Positions 36,283-46,507 of a DNA stretch of 64,000 nt are shown one piece after another. The first letter of the stretch is position 1; each line of letters opens with the position of its first letter. The DNA comes from Paracoccus fontiphilus (lineage in GTDB: Bacteria; Pseudomonadota; Alphaproteobacteria; Rhodobacterales; Rhodobacteraceae). The translations under genes were made by a program, and so were the position numbers. The stretch spans positions 29,582-93,581 of the forward strand of contig NZ_JAFNAW010000009.1 in NCBI RefSeq assembly GCF_017356265.1. Reading direction: 5' to 3'. The notes under the pieces were generated by a model that was not told the origin of the DNA, did not search any database, and worked only from the letters and a program-made list of their open reading frames with translations.

Positions 36283-36320
36283 GGCCGGTCCGCGACCTGA
36301 CGCGGGCCGGCCGTTTCGTT
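36283..36320 (+). terminator. Hairpin between dnaK and dnaJ
   Basis: GGCCGGTCCGCG (36283-36294) pairs over 12 positions (one G-U) with CGCGGGCCGGCC (36301-36312) around ACCTGA, followed by GTTTCGTT. This strong stem in the 80-bp gap probably lowers read-through so that less DnaJ than DnaK is made, or protects the dnaK mRNA end. Confidence 0.65.
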
Positions 36321-36342
36321 GGGGAACCAGACAGGACGACAC

Positions 36343-37500
36343 ATGGCCAAGCGTTGCTATTACGAGGTTCTGGGCGTGACGCGCGGGGCCTCGGCCGAGG
36401 AAATCAAGAAGGCCTATCGCCAGAAGGCGAAGGAACTTCATCCCGACCGCAACAAGGACAATCCCCAGGCGGAAGCCCATTTCAAGGAAGCCAACGAGGC
36501 CTATGACTGCCTCAAGGACGACCAGAAGAAGGCGGCCTATGACCGTTTCGGCCATGCGGCCTTCGATGGCGGCATGGGCGGGTTCAATGGTCGCGGCGCG
36601 CATCCGGGCGATTTCGGCACCGCTTTCGCCGATGTGTTCGAGGATCTGTTCGGCGACATGATGGGCCGTCGCGGCGGCGGGGGCGGCCGGTCCCGCGCCC
36701 AGCGTGGCCAGGATCTGCGCTACAACCTGCGCGTCAGCCTCGAGGAAGCCTATGCGGGGCTGAAAAAATCCATTACCGTTCCCGGATCGGTCGCCTGCGG
36801 CGAATGCGAGGGCACGGGGGCCGAGGGCGCGACCCAGCCTGCCGCCTGCCCCACCTGTGCGGGCATGGGCAAGGTCCGCGCGCAACAGGGCTTCTTCACC
36901 GTCGAACGCACCTGCCCCACCTGCGGCGGCCAGGGCCAGATCGTCAAGAATCCCTGCAAGGCCTGCCACGGCGCGGGCCGCATCGAACGCGAACGCACCC
37001 TGTCCGTGAACATCCCGGCAGGCGTCGAGACCGGCACCCGCATCCGCCTTGCCGGAGAAGGCGAGGCCGGATTGCGCGGGGGTCCGGCGGGCGACCTGTA
37101 TATCTTCATCGAGGTCCAGGACCACGCGATCTTCCTGCGGGATGGCAAGATTCTGGCCTGTCAGGTGCCGGTCAGCATGGCCACCGCCGCCCTGGGCGGA
37201 GAGGTCGAGGTGCCGACGATCGACGGCGGCCGCGCCCGCGTGAAGGTTCCGGCAGGCAGCCAATCCGGCCGGCAGATGCGCCTGCGCGGCAAGGGGATGC
37301 CACCCCTGCGCCACGGCCCGGGCGCTGCCGGGGAACCGGGCGACATGCTGATCGAACTGTCGGTCGAAACCCCCGTGAACCTGACCGCCCGCCAGCGCGA
37401 GCTGCTGCGGGAATTCGAGGCCGAGCAGGCCGACAACAGCCCGCAGTCCGACAGCTTCTTCAACAAGGTGAAAAGCTTCTGGGACGGAATGACCCGCTAG
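36343..37500 (+). CDS. dnaJ: Co-chaperone DnaJ
   Basis: A 385-residue Hsp40 type I co-chaperone stimulating DnaK ATPase and delivering substrates. The J domain has HPD at residues 33-35 ([10 protein letters not shown]), followed by a Gly/Phe-rich linker, four zinc-binding repeats between about residues 152 and 212 ([32 protein letters not shown]) and C-terminal substrate-binding beta domains ([16 protein letters not shown]). The ATG at 36343 gives [12 protein letters not shown]. Order and length are normal for full DnaJ. Confidence 0.97.
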   Translation: MAKRCYYEVLGVTRGASAEEIKKAYRQKAKELHPDRNKDNPQAEAHFKEANEAYDCLKDDQKKAAYDRFGHAAFDGGMGGFNGRGAHPGDFGTAFADVFEDLFGDMMGRRGGGGGRSRAQRGQDLRYNLRVSLEEAYAGLKKSITVPGSVACGECEGTGAEGATQPAACPTCAGMGKVRAQQGFFTVERTCPTCGGQGQIVKNPCKACHGAGRIERERTLSVNIPAGVETGTRIRLAGEGEAGLRGGPAGDLYIFIEVQDHAIFLRDGKILACQVPVSMATAALGGEVEVPTIDGGRARVKVPAGSQSGRQMRLRGKGMPPLRHGPGAAGEPGDMLIELSVETPVNLTARQRELLREFEAEQADNSPQSDSFFNKVKSFWDGMTR

Positions 37501-37548
37501 GGCAGCGCGTTAACCGTTTCTTCACGGGCACGGATCCATGCTGATGCC

Positions 37549-38316
37549 ATGGACCCGAATCGCACCTTTGGCGAAATGCCCCTGCCGCTGTTCCAGCCCG
37601 CCCTTGACGAGGCGCTTCCCGCGCCCCTGGCCCGGGGCAAGGCGCCGTCCTATCTGGCCGATCATCGCGCCCGGCTGCGCGACCGCTTCATGACCGGCGG
37701 CGCGGGGGCCATGCCGGACTACGAGATGCTGGAACTGGTCCTGTTCCGCGCCATTCCGCGCCAGGACGTCAAGCCCCTGGCCCGCCGCCTGATCGAGACC
37801 TTCGGCGACTTCAACCGCGTCCTGACCGCCCCCGCGACACGGCTGGAACAGGTCGATGGCGTGGGCCCCGCCGTCGTCACCGAACTGAAGATCGTCGAGG
37901 CCGCCGCGCAGCGCATGGCGCGGGCCCGCATCATGCACCGCCCGGTCCTGTCCGGCTGGGACGCGCTTCTGGATTACTGCCACACCGCCATGGCGCATCG
38001 CGAGATCGAGCAGTTCCGCGTCCTCTATCTCGACCGCAAGAACGTCCTGGTCGCCGATGAGGAACAGGCCCGCGGCACCGTCGACCACGTCCCGGTCTAC
38101 CCGCGAGAGATCATCCGCCGCGCCCTGGAACTGAACGCCTCGGCGCTGATCCTGGTCCACAACCATCCGTCGGGCGATCCCACGCCGTCGGATGCCGACA
38201 TCGCCATGACGGCCCGCATCGCCCAGGCGGCCGACAGCATGGGAATCACCATCCACGACCACCTGATCATCGGCAAGTCGCGCGAGCTGTCCTTCCGCAG
38301 CCAGGGACTCTTGTGA
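37549..38316 (+). CDS. radC: RadC family JAB-domain protein
   Basis: A 255-residue RadC-type protein. An N-terminal helix-hairpin-helix-like part (LEQVDGVGPAVVTELKIVEAA) precedes the JAB/MPN domain with the complete zinc motif HNHPSGDPTPSDAD (H, H and D ligands). Despite the name, a role in DNA repair is not established; the fold suggests a metalloprotease or nuclease. It follows dnaJ by 48 bp and is closed by the hairpin at 38367-38385. Confidence 0.93.
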   Translation: MDPNRTFGEMPLPLFQPALDEALPAPLARGKAPSYLADHRARLRDRFMTGGAGAMPDYEMLELVLFRAIPRQDVKPLARRLIETFGDFNRVLTAPATRLEQVDGVGPAVVTELKIVEAAAQRMARARIMHRPVLSGWDALLDYCHTAMAHREIEQFRVLYLDRKNVLVADEEQARGTVDHVPVYPREIIRRALELNASALILVHNHPSGDPTPSDADIAMTARIAQAADSMGITIHDHLIIGKSRELSFRSQGLL

Positions 38317-38385
38317 CTTCTTCGTTGTCCAAATACCCTCGGGGGTGAAGGCCACGCCGGCGGCCGAGGGGGCTGAAAGCCCCCT
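38317..38385 (-). repeat. Hairpin plus GGTATTT intergenic repeat, copy 3 (inverted)
   Basis: Read on the minus strand, the stem AGGGGGCT/AGCCCCCT (38385-38367, triloop) is followed by CACCCCCGAGGGTATTTGGACAACGAAGAAG (ending near 38317). Order and spacing match the plus-strand copies at 4021-4077 and 11754-11820. The hairpin is also placed to end radC transcripts on the plus strand. Confidence 0.6.
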
Positions 38386-38581
38386 GCCTTCCCGGCCCCT
38401 GCGACGAAATGCCCGCGACAATTTTCCAACAATGGCTGGCCCTTCCGCTTGCTCATGCAGGCTTACCCGCTGGACTGACGGATAATTGAAGGCTAGAACC
38501 GCCCCCGCGAAGGCTGCGAAGAGACGCGGCCCGGATTGTCGTATCGGCCGGTCAATCCGGCCCGAATTGGAGAATACACCC

Positions 38582-39142
38582 GTGTCCCACGCAGATGACC
38601 ACGTAGGCACCCGGAGGGATTTCCTCTACTATGCCACGGCGGGCGCAGGCACGGTGGCTGCCGGAGCCGCCGCCTGGACGCTTGTGAACCAGATGAACCC
38701 CTCGGCCGATGTGCAGGCCTTGGCCTCGATCCAGGTGGATGTCAGCGGCGTCGCGGAAGGCACCCAGCTGACCGTGAAGTGGCTGGGCAAGCCCGTGTTC
38801 ATCCGCCGCCGCACCCCCGAGGAGATCGAGGCGGGCCGCGCGGTCAACGTCAGCGAGCTGATCGACCAAAGCGCCCAGAACGCCAACGACCCCACCCTGC
38901 AGGCCACGGACGAGAACCGTACCCTGGACGAGGCCGGCGAATGGCTGGTCCAGATCGGCGTCTGCACGCACCTGGGCTGCGTTCCCATCGGTGACGGCGC
39001 CGGGGAATTCGGCGGCTGGTTCTGCCCCTGCCACGGTTCGCACTACGACACCGCCGGACGCATCCGCAAGGGCCCGGCGCCGCAGAACCTGCACATTCCC
39101 GTCGCCGAATTCCTCGACGACACCACCATCAAGCTGGGCTGA
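38582..39142 (+). CDS. petA: Ubiquinol-cytochrome c reductase, Rieske iron-sulfur subunit
   Basis: A 186-residue Rieske protein that takes an electron from ubiquinol at the Qo site of the bc1 complex. A twin-arginine-type N-terminus ([19 protein letters not shown]) forms the single membrane anchor, exported by Tat and uncleaved. Cluster ligands lie in CTHLGC (C128, H130) and CPCH (C148, H151). The GTG at 38582 with GGAG nine bases upstream is the only start that gives the family N-terminus MSHADDH. The sequence is near-identical to what I recall of the Paracoccus denitrificans protein. Confidence 0.97.
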   Translation: MSHADDHVGTRRDFLYYATAGAGTVAAGAAAWTLVNQMNPSADVQALASIQVDVSGVAEGTQLTVKWLGKPVFIRRRTPEEIEAGRAVNVSELIDQSAQNANDPTLQATDENRTLDEAGEWLVQIGVCTHLGCVPIGDGAGEFGGWFCPCHGSHYDTAGRIRKGPAPQNLHIPVAEFLDDTTIKLG

Positions 39143-39154
39143 GGAGGGATCTCG

Positions 39155-40477
39155 ATGGCCGGAATTCCGCACGACCATTACGAGCCCAGGACGGGCTTCG
39201 AAAAGTGGCTTCACCGCCGCCTGCCGGTTGTCAGCATTCTTTACGACACGCTGATGATCCCCACGCCGAAGAACCTGAACTGGATGTGGATCTGGGGCAT
39301 CGTCCTGATGTTCTGCCTGGTCCTCCAGATCGTCACCGGCATCGTGCTGGTGATGCACTACACGCCGCATGTGGACATGGCCTTCGCCAGCGTCGAACAC
39401 ATCATGCGCAACGTGAACGGCGGCTACATGCTGCGCTACCTGCACGCGAACGGCGCGTCGCTGTTCTTCGTGGCGGTCTACCTGCACATCTTCCGCAACC
39501 TTTACTACGGCAGCTACAAGGCCCCGCGCGAAGTCACCTGGATCATCGGCATGTTGATCTACCTGGCGATGATGGCGACGGCCTTCATGGGCTACGTTCT
39601 GCCCTGGGGCCAGATGTCCTTCTGGGGCGCCACGGTGATCACCGGCCTGTTCGGCGCGATCCCCGGCGTCGGCGGCGCGATCCAGCAATGGCTGCTGGGC
39701 GGACCGGCGGTGGACAATGCCACGCTGAACCGCTTCTTCTCGCTGCACTACCTGCTGCCCTTCGTGATCCTGGGGCTGGCCATCGTCCACGTCTGGGCCT
39801 TCCACACCACCGGCAACAACAACCCCACCGGGGTCGAGGTGCGCCGGACCAGCAAGGAAGAGGCCGCCAAGGACACCCTGCCCTTCTGGCCCTACTTCGT
39901 GCTGAAGGACCTGTTCGCGCTTGGCGTCGTCCTGGTGGTCTTCTTCGCGGTCGTGGGCTTCATGCCCAACTACCTGGGCCACCCCGACAACTACATCGAG
40001 GCGAACCCGCTGGCGACGCCCGCCCATATCGTGCCGGAATGGTACTTCCTGCCCTTCTACGCGATCCTGCGCGCCTTCACCGCCGACGTCTGGATCGTGC
40101 AGATCGTCCAGTTCCTGTCCTTCGGCATCATCGACGCCAAGTTCTTCGGCGTGCTGGCGATGTTCGGCGCGATCCTGGTCATGGCGCTGGTGCCCTGGCT
40201 GGATACCAGCCGGGTGCGTTCGGGCCGCTATCGCCCGCAGTTCAAGTGGTGGTTCTGGCTTCTGGCCTTCGACTTCATGCTGCTGATGTGGTGCGGCGCG
40301 ATGCCGGCCGAGGAACCCTATGCCTCGATCTCGCTGATCGCCTCGGCCTACTGGTTCGCCTACTTCCTGGTCATCCTGCCGCTGCTGGGCGTGATCGAGA
40401 AGCCGGAACCGATGCCCGCCACGATCGAGCAGGACTACCTTGCGCATTACGATTCGCCCACGCGCATGGCCGAGTAA
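39155..40477 (+). CDS. petB: Cytochrome b of the bc1 complex
   Basis: A 440-residue integral membrane subunit carrying hemes bL and bH and both quinone sites. It shows the usual eight to nine helices, the heme histidines in helices 2 and 4 (for example [40 protein letters not shown], each in one helix), and the Qo-site PEWY motif ([13 protein letters not shown]). It starts 12 bp after petA with GAGGAGGGAT as ribosome-binding site and precedes petC, the standard fbc operon order. Confidence 0.98.
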   Translation: MAGIPHDHYEPRTGFEKWLHRRLPVVSILYDTLMIPTPKNLNWMWIWGIVLMFCLVLQIVTGIVLVMHYTPHVDMAFASVEHIMRNVNGGYMLRYLHANGASLFFVAVYLHIFRNLYYGSYKAPREVTWIIGMLIYLAMMATAFMGYVLPWGQMSFWGATVITGLFGAIPGVGGAIQQWLLGGPAVDNATLNRFFSLHYLLPFVILGLAIVHVWAFHTTGNNNPTGVEVRRTSKEEAAKDTLPFWPYFVLKDLFALGVVLVVFFAVVGFMPNYLGHPDNYIEANPLATPAHIVPEWYFLPFYAILRAFTADVWIVQIVQFLSFGIIDAKFFGVLAMFGAILVMALVPWLDTSRVRSGRYRPQFKWWFWLLAFDFMLLMWCGAMPAEEPYASISLIASAYWFAYFLVILPLLGVIEKPEPMPATIEQDYLAHYDSPTRMAE

Positions 40478-40490
40478 GGAGAGCCAAAGA

Positions 40491-41894
40491 ATGATGCTCA
40501 GAACCAAGACGCTCTCGGCTGCCCTGGCCATGGCGATTTCCGCAGGGGGCGCCGCCCTTGCGCAGGACGCGGCCACACCCGCCCCGGTCCAGCAAGGGGC
40601 GGGGACGCAGCAGTCGTCCGAGCCCAGCGCCGCGACGGCCCCCGCCGGTCAGTCCGACGCGGGCCAGGCCCTGGCCACGACGCCCGGGGCGACGGTGGAA
40701 GGCGGCTCGGGACAATCCCCGACCGGCGAAACCGCGACCGCCCCGACCCAGTCCTCCGAGCCGACCTCGACCCCCAGCCCGGCCGAACAGACCCCGATGG
40801 AGGCGCCTGCCGCCCCCGCCGTGACCACCGCCCCCGCGACGGAAGATGCCGCCGCTCCGGAAGGCGCGACCGAAGCCGCCCCCGCGGCCGAGGAAGCACC
40901 CGCGACCGAGCAAGCGCCGGCAGCCGAGGAGCCTGCGGCGGAGGCCCCGGCCGACGAGCCGGCAGCCGAAGCCCCGGGCGAGGAGGCCGGTGACGCCGTC
41001 CAGGTGACCCCTGGCGACGAGGCTGCCGTTCCCGCCGAAACCACCGGCAGCGTCGTGGCCGAGGAAGGCCATGACGACATCGAAGGCACCCCCGAGGGCG
41101 AGGCCAGCGAGGCCGAGGGCGGTCACGCCGCGGCGGAAGGCGAGGAAGAGCACGCCGACAGCCATGGCGCGGTCCATATCGAGGATATCGCCTTCAGCTT
41201 CGAAGGTCCGTTCGGCGCCTATGACCAGTTCCAGCTGCAGCGCGGCCTTCAGGTCTATACCGAGGTCTGCGCGGCCTGCCACGGCATGAAGTTCGTGCCG
41301 ATCCGCACGCTGCATGACGAAGGCGGCCCCGGCCTGCCCGAGGATCAGGTCCGGGCCTATGCGGCCAACCTGAACCCGATCCTGGACCCCGAAACCGGCG
41401 AGGAGCGCCCGCGCCTGCCGACCGACCACTTCCCGACCATCACCGGCGACGGCATGGGCCCGGATCTGTCGCTGATGGCCAAGGCCCGCGCGGGCTTCCA
41501 TGGTCCCTACGGCACCGGCATCAGCCAGCTGGCGAACGGGATCGGCGGGCCGGAATACATCCACGCCCTGCTGACCGGCTACACGGGCGAGGAGATCGAG
41601 CAGGCGGGCACGGTCCTGTACCAGAACACCGCCTTCTCCAGCGGCAACATCGCCATGCCGCCGCCGCTGTCGGACGACCTGGTCACCTATGAGGACGGCA
41701 CCCCCGCCACCGTGGACCAGATGGCCCGGGACGTCTCGGCCTTCCTGATGTGGACCGCCGAGCCCAAGCTGATGGACCGCAAGCAGGTCGGCCTTGTGGC
41801 GGTTCTGCTGCTGGTCGTGCTGACCTCGCTGCTGTATCTGACCAACAAGCGGCTGTGGGCGCCCCACAAGGGCAAGCTGCACCACAAGCGCTGA
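40491..41894 (+). CDS. petC: Cytochrome c1 with long Ala/Pro/Glu-rich insert
   Basis: A 467-residue cytochrome c1 that passes electrons from the Rieske protein to soluble or membrane-bound cytochrome c. A signal peptide (to about residue 25, GAALA) is followed by a roughly 200-residue low-complexity segment rich in Ala, Pro, Glu and Thr, a hallmark of Paracoccus cytochrome c1, where the acidic region favours binding of cytochrome c. Heme binding is at C260-A-A-C263-H264, the Met ligand in NIAMPPPL, and a C-terminal anchor [22 protein letters not shown] at 40491 (or 40494). Terminated at 41922-41946. Confidence 0.97.
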   Translation: MMLRTKTLSAALAMAISAGGAALAQDAATPAPVQQGAGTQQSSEPSAATAPAGQSDAGQALATTPGATVEGGSGQSPTGETATAPTQSSEPTSTPSPAEQTPMEAPAAPAVTTAPATEDAAAPEGATEAAPAAEEAPATEQAPAAEEPAAEAPADEPAAEAPGEEAGDAVQVTPGDEAAVPAETTGSVVAEEGHDDIEGTPEGEASEAEGGHAAAEGEEEHADSHGAVHIEDIAFSFEGPFGAYDQFQLQRGLQVYTEVCAACHGMKFVPIRTLHDEGGPGLPEDQVRAYAANLNPILDPETGEERPRLPTDHFPTITGDGMGPDLSLMAKARAGFHGPYGTGISQLANGIGGPEYIHALLTGYTGEEIEQAGTVLYQNTAFSSGNIAMPPPLSDDLVTYEDGTPATVDQMARDVSAFLMWTAEPKLMDRKQVGLVAVLLLVVLTSLLYLTNKRLWAPHKGKLHHKR

Positions 41895-41921
41895 TCCCGA
41901 TCAGATTTCGAACGCATCGAA

Positions 41922-41946
41922 CGCGCCCCGGTCGGGGCGCGTTTTT
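41922..41946 (+). terminator. Intrinsic terminator of petABC
   Basis: CGCGCCCC (41922-41929) and GGGGCGCG (41934-41941) form a perfect 8-bp stem with a 4-base loop, followed directly by TTTTT. It lies 28 bases after the petC stop. Confidence 0.92.
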
Positions 41947-42008
41947 CATTGCTGGACAAGCCGCGCCGTTCCGGCAACATCGCCGCAAGCAGCGGAGGAA
42001 GCGGTCTC

Positions 42009-42902
42009 ATGGCAATCTGGAATCTGGGGTCGATCAACATCGACCATGTCTATCGGCTGGACCAACTGCCCCAGCCGGGCGAAACGCTGGCCGCACGCAG
42101 CTACACCCAGGGACTGGGCGGCAAGGGCGCGAACCAGTCCATCGCCGCCGCCAGCGCCGGGGCCGACACCCATCACCTGGGAGCCATGGGTCCGGCCGAC
42201 GACTGGGTCATCGACCGGCTGTCGAAGCGCGGGGTCGTGTCCACCGACATCCTGCGAATGGACGGCCAGGTCACGGGCCATGCCATCATCCTGCTGGACG
42301 CAGGGGCCGAAAACGCCATCGTCATCCATCCCGGCGCGAACCGGGCGATCACGCTGGGCATGCTTGCGGGGCCACTGTCGGAGATCAGGCCGGGCGATAC
42401 CCTGCTGATCCAGAACGAAACCAGTTGCCAGGTCGAGGCGGCGCGGACGGCACGCGCGGCAGGCGCCCGCGTGATCTATTCCGCCGCGCCCTTCGACATC
42501 GCGGCGGTCCGGGCGATCCTGCCGCATGTCACGATCCTTGCCGTGAACGCGGGCGAGGCCGAGGCCCTGTTCGCCGCCCTGCCCAACGACCTGCCCGGCG
42601 ACCTGCCGGTCGAGGGGCTGCTGATCACCCGGGGCAGCGAAGGGGCGGAGTATCGCGACCTGACCTCCGGCGCGGTTCACCGTCAGGCGGCATTCAGGGT
42701 TGATCCCGTCGATACCACGGGCGCGGGCGATACCTTCACCGGCTACTTCGCCGCCAGCCTGGACCGCGGCGACCCCGTATCCCAGGCATTGCGGCTGGCA
42801 TCGGGCGCCGCCGCGCTGCAGGTGACGCGGCCGGGGGCGGGCGACGCCATCCCCGCCCTGGCCGAGGTCCAGGACTTTCTTGGCGGTCAGCCCAGCGAAT
42901 AG
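42009..42902 (+). CDS. rbsK: Ribokinase-like PfkB-family sugar kinase
   Basis: A 297-residue PfkB-family kinase, most like ribokinase, phosphorylating ribose at O5. The first motif GGKGANQSIAAASAGAD and the second DTTGAGDTFTGYFA with the catalytic Asp are intact; the N-terminus LGSINIDHVYRLDQLPQPGETL is ribokinase-like. No ribose transporter is adjacent, so the physiological sugar is uncertain. It overlaps the convergent phoB by 16 bp. Confidence 0.85.
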   Translation: MAIWNLGSINIDHVYRLDQLPQPGETLAARSYTQGLGGKGANQSIAAASAGADTHHLGAMGPADDWVIDRLSKRGVVSTDILRMDGQVTGHAIILLDAGAENAIVIHPGANRAITLGMLAGPLSEIRPGDTLLIQNETSCQVEAARTARAAGARVIYSAAPFDIAAVRAILPHVTILAVNAGEAEALFAALPNDLPGDLPVEGLLITRGSEGAEYRDLTSGAVHRQAAFRVDPVDTTGAGDTFTGYFAASLDRGDPVSQALRLASGAAALQVTRPGAGDAIPALAEVQDFLGGQPSE

Positions 42903-43576
42903 CCCGTGCCGCGCACGGTGCGGACCGGGTTGTTGCCGCCGTTCTGCATCAGCGCCTTGCGCAACCGGCCCACATGGACGTCGATGGTGCGGGTATCCAC
43001 ATAGATGTCGCGTCCCCAGACCCGGTCCAGAAGCTGCTCGCGCGTCCAGACCCGGCCCGGCTTTTCCATCAGCGTGGACAGCAGCCGGAACTCGGTCGGG
43101 CCAAGGTGCAGCGCCTGGCCCGCGCGAAAGACGCGATGCTCGGCGGCGTCCAGGATGATGTCGCCGAAGGACAGCCGCTCGCCCATGCTGGCGGGACGCG
43201 TGCGGCGCAACTGGGTGCGCAGCCGGGCCATCAGCTCGACCACGGAATAGGGCTTCACGACGTAATCATCGGCCCCGGTTTCCAGGCCCCGCACGCGGTC
43301 GGTTTCCTCGCTGCGTGCGGACAGCATGATGATCGGGATGGACCGGGTGGCGGGATCGGCCTTGACCTGGCGGCAGACCTCGATGCCGGAAACCTTGGGC
43401 AGCATCCAGTCCAGCACCATCAGGTCGGGCTGTTCCTCCTGGACCAGCAGCAGCGCATCCTCGCCGTTGTCGGCGACGACGACGGCGAAGCCCTCGGCCT
43501 CGAGGTTGTATTGCAACACCTCGCGCTGCGCGCCCTCGTCCTCGACCACCAGGACGCAGGGGGATTGCCGCGCCAT
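42887..43576 (-). CDS. phoB: Phosphate response regulator PhoB
   Basis: A 229-residue OmpR-type response regulator that activates the Pho regulon when phosphate is scarce. The receiver domain has the phospho-acceptor Asp in LMVLDWMLPKVSG, followed by KPYSVVELMARL, and a winged-helix domain ending VDTRTIDVHVGRLRKAL. It is last of pstSCAB-phoU-phoB and should bind the Pho box upstream of pstS. The cognate kinase PhoR is not in the window. Confidence 0.95.
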   Translation of the reverse strand: MARQSPCVLVVEDEGAQREVLQYNLEAEGFAVVVADNGEDALLLVQEEQPDLMVLDWMLPKVSGIEVCRQVKADPATRSIPIIMLSARSEETDRVRGLETGADDYVVKPYSVVELMARLRTQLRRTRPASMGERLSFGDIILDAAEHRVFRAGQALHLGPTEFRLLSTLMEKPGRVWTREQLLDRVWGRDIYVDTRTIDVHVGRLRKALMQNGGNNPVRTVRGTGYSLG

Positions 43577-43581
43577 CGCGC

Positions 43582-44307
43582 TCAGGCCCCGCTCGCCGCG
43601 TCCGATTCGACGAACGGCACGCTGTTGTCCTTGGGACGGCTGTCATCGGGCAGTTCGCCCGACACGAGGTAGATCACCTGTTCGGCGATGGCGGTCGCCA
43701 GGTCGCCCATGCGCTCGACGTTCTTGGCGATGAAATGCAGGTGCATGCAGGCGGTGATGTTGCGCGGATCTTCCATCATGTGGGTCAGGAACTCGCGGAA
43801 CAGCGCGTTGTACATCTGGTCCACTTCCAGGTCGCGCTGGCGCACGTCCTCGGCCAGGCCGGCATCCCGGCGGATATAGCTGTCCAGCGCGTCCTGGACC
43901 ATCCGGCCGACCGCATGGCTCATCCGGCGCAGGGCAAGGCCCGCGCCCTCGATCGGGGGCATCTGCGCCAGCACATGGGTGCGCTTGGCCATGTTCTTGG
44001 CATAGTCGCCCACGCGTTCCAGCGAATGGGCGATCTTCATGACCGCAAGCACCATGCGCAGGTCGGTCGCGGTGGGCGCGCGCAGGGCGATCAGCCGGGC
44101 CGCATCCTCGTTGATCTGCAGCTCCAGCGCGTCGATGGCCTTGTCGCGGCGGCGGACCTGTTCGGCCAGTTCCTCGTCACGGGTGTCCAGCGCGGTCGCG
44201 GCGTCCGTGATCGCGGCCTCGACCATGCCGCCCATCTTGACGGCCAGGGCCTGGATCGTTTCCAGGTCGCGGTCGAAGGCCGAGGAGATATGCTTCTCGC
44301 GGTTCAT
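43582..44307 (-). CDS. phoU: Phosphate signalling protein PhoU
   Basis: A 241-residue all-helical protein that represses PhoR signalling through the Pst transporter in high phosphate. The two metal-binding PhoU repeats are visible (LMVLAVMKIAHSLERVGDYAKN-type D-L-R-M-V-L-A-V-M-K-I and HFIAKNVERMGDLATAIAE). It starts 23 bp after pstB and ends 5 bp before phoB. Confidence 0.95.
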   Translation of the reverse strand: MNREKHISSAFDRDLETIQALAVKMGGMVEAAITDAATALDTRDEELAEQVRRRDKAIDALELQINEDAARLIALRAPTATDLRMVLAVMKIAHSLERVGDYAKNMAKRTHVLAQMPPIEGAGLALRRMSHAVGRMVQDALDSYIRRDAGLAEDVRQRDLEVDQMYNALFREFLTHMMEDPRNITACMHLHFIAKNVERMGDLATAIAEQVIYLVSGELPDDSRPKDNSVPFVESDAASGA

Positions 44308-44330
44308 GAGTCCTGCCCTTTATGAAAATG

Positions 44331-45128
44331 TCAGCCGATGCGGCCCGAGATATAGGCTTCGGTCCGGCTGTCCTTCGGCTTGGTGAAGATGTCGTCGGTG
44401 TCGCCGTATTCGACCAAGTTGCCCAGGTGGAAGAAGGCCGTCTTCTGGCTGACCCGCGCGGCCTGCTGCATCGAATGCGTGACGATCACGACCGAGAACT
44501 GGCTGCGCAGTTCCTCGATCAGTTCCTCGACCTGCGCGGTGGCGATGGGGTCCAGCGCGGAACAGGGCTCGTCCATCAGCAGAACCTCGGGGCTGGTGGC
44601 GACGGCGCGGGCGATGCACAGGCGTTGCTGCTGGCCGCCCGAGAGGCCGGTGCCGGGTTCCTGCAAGCGGTCCTTGACCTCGTTCCACAGGGCCGCGCCG
44701 CGCAGGGCCCGTTCGACGATGGCGTCCAGCTCGGCCCGGTTGCGGGCCAGGCCGTGGATGCGGGGGCCGTAGGCCACGTTGTCATAGATCGACTTGGGGA
44801 AGGGGTTCGGCTTCTGGAACACCATGCCCACCTTGGCGCGCAGCTGGACGGGGTCCACGCGGCGGTCATAGACATCCTCGCCGTCCAGCAGGATCTCGCC
44901 CTCGACACGGGCGATGGGGATGGTGTCGTTCATGCGGTTGATGCAGCGCAGAAAGGTGGACTTGCCGCAGCCCGACGGCCCGATGAAGGCGGTCACGGTC
45001 TTGTCCAGGATGTCCACGTCCACATCCTTCAGCGCGTGCTTGTCGCCGTAATAGACCTGGACCTTGCGGGCCTGGATCTTGATGTCCTTCTGGGTCACGG
45101 CACTCTCCGGGCGATTGATATCGTACAT
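44331..45128 (-). CDS. pstB: Phosphate ABC transporter ATP-binding protein
   Basis: A 265-residue ATPase of the high-affinity phosphate importer. Walker [10 protein letters not shown], signature LSGGQQQRL, Walker [14 protein letters not shown] and the switch His in VTHSM are present. ATG at 45128 is preceded by AAGGAGG; a longer frame to 45203 would run into pstA. It also contributes to PhoU-mediated signalling. Confidence 0.97.
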   Translation of the reverse strand: MYDINRPESAVTQKDIKIQARKVQVYYGDKHALKDVDVDILDKTVTAFIGPSGCGKSTFLRCINRMNDTIPIARVEGEILLDGEDVYDRRVDPVQLRAKVGMVFQKPNPFPKSIYDNVAYGPRIHGLARNRAELDAIVERALRGAALWNEVKDRLQEPGTGLSGGQQQRLCIARAVATSPEVLLMDEPCSALDPIATAQVEELIEELRSQFSVVIVTHSMQQAARVSQKTAFFHLGNLVEYGDTDDIFTKPKDSRTEAYISGRIG

Positions 45129-45148
45129 ATTGGCCTCCTTCGGGCCGA

Positions 45149-46507
45149 TTACCAACGGCGTTCGAACTTGCGACGTAACCAGATGGCGAGCACATTCATG
45201 CAAAGCAGGAAGATCAGCAGGACGATGATCGCGCCCGAGGCCCGCTCGATGAAGGCGGGGTCGGACCGCTGCGTCCAGTTGTAGACCTGCACGGGCAGGG
45301 CGGATGCCGGGTCGAACAGGCCGGAAGGCAGCCCGGCGGGATAGTCGCGGATGAACGCCACCATGCCGATCAGCAGCAAGGGCGCGGTTTCCCCCAGGGC
45401 CTGGGCCAGGCCCAGGATCATCCCCGTCAGGATGCCGGGCGTCGCCAGCGGCAGGACGTGGTGGAAGACCGACTGCATCTTGGACGCGCCCACGCCCAGG
45501 GCCGCGTCGCGGATCGACGGCGGCACCGCCTTCAGCGCGGCGCGCGTCGGGATGATGATGCGCGGCAGCGTCATCAGCGTCAGCACCAGGCCGCCGACGA
45601 TGGGTGCCGATTGCGGCAGCCCCGCGAAGTTGATGAAGGCGGCAAGACCCAGGATGCCGAAGACGATCGACGGCACCGCGGCCAGGTTCGAGATGTTGAC
45701 CTCGATGATGTCGGTGATGCGGTTCTTGGGGGCGAATTCTTCCAGGTAGATCGAGGCTGCGACGCCGATCGGCACGGCCAGGACCAGCACCACCAGCATC
45801 ATGTAGAACGACCCCAGGATCGCGACGCCCACGCCCGCGGCCTCGGGCCGCTGGTCGGATGCGTCGGCATTGGTCAGGAAGTTCCAGTTGAAGCGGGTGA
45901 CGATCTCGCCCCGGTCGGCCAGTTCCTGGGCCAGTTGCAGCTGCTGGGGCGAGGTGTTGCTGTCGCGCGCCGCGCTGTCCATCGTGACGCGGCCCTTGAA
46001 GAAGCCGTCGATGCGGCCCCCGGTCAGCACGTCGAACTCGACGGTCTGCCCGATCAGGTCCGGGTTGGCCAGAACCCGGTTGCGGACCTGGGCCGAGGCT
46101 TCCTTCGAGATCAGGTTGTCGATGTCCTTTTCGCTCAGCCCCTCGATCTGGATGCCGTGGCGGGCCACCGTCGCCTCGACGGCGGCGTCCAGGACCTTGC
46201 CGTAGGACAGCGTCAGCACCTTGGCTATCTCGGCCGGGTCGCGGTTGCCTTTGGGGTCCAAAACGGCGGCGTCCAGCGCCACCGGGATGTTCAGGTAGGT
46301 CTGGCGGAAGGCGCCCGCGCCGCCCGTCAGGATCGTCGCCAGCAGCACCACCAGCGCGATCATGGAGATCGCGATGGCGGCGACGCCATACAGGCGGAAG
46401 CGCTTTTCGGCGGCGTTGCGGGCCTTGGTGCGCGCATCCTGTTCCAGAAGCGAGGCGGGCTTGCGGTCGGGGACCGAAGCGGCGGGGGACAGCGGCATGT
46501 CGGTCAT
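45149..46507 (-). CDS. pstA: Phosphate ABC transporter permease PstA with periplasmic insert
   Basis: A 452-residue permease subunit, longer than the 280-300 residues of E. coli PstA. A cytoplasmic N-terminus and first helix ([20 protein letters not shown]) are followed by about 140 hydrophilic residues in the periplasm (DUF3333-type insert, to about 205) before the permease core with the EAA-loop [20 protein letters not shown]. Such long PstA proteins are common in alphaproteobacteria. It overlaps pstC by 4 bp (ATGA). Confidence 0.94.
   Translation of the reverse strand: MTDMPLSPAASVPDRKPASLLEQDARTKARNAAEKRFRLYGVAAIAISMIALVVLLATILTGGAGAFRQTYLNIPVALDAAVLDPKGNRDPAEIAKVLTLSYGKVLDAAVEATVARHGIQIEGLSEKDIDNLISKEASAQVRNRVLANPDLIGQTVEFDVLTGGRIDGFFKGRVTMDSAARDSNTSPQQLQLAQELADRGEIVTRFNWNFLTNADASDQRPEAAGVGVAILGSFYMMLVVLVLAVPIGVAASIYLEEFAPKNRITDIIEVNISNLAAVPSIVFGILGLAAFINFAGLPQSAPIVGGLVLTLMTLPRIIIPTRAALKAVPPSIRDAALGVGASKMQSVFHHVLPLATPGILTGMILGLAQALGETAPLLLIGMVAFIRDYPAGLPSGLFDPASALPVQVYNWTQRSDPAFIERASGAIIVLLIFLLCMNVLAIWLRRKFERRW

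Noticed and set aside
38552..40576. 674-codon open frame on the minus strand opposite petA-petB
   Set aside because: It mirrors conserved cytochrome genes and its translation is His/Gln/Asp/Val low-complexity typical of antisense frames in GC-rich DNA.
40566..41170. Possible DNA tandem repeat in petC
   Set aside because: The repetition is in amino-acid composition (Ala/Pro/Glu), not in exact nucleotide units.
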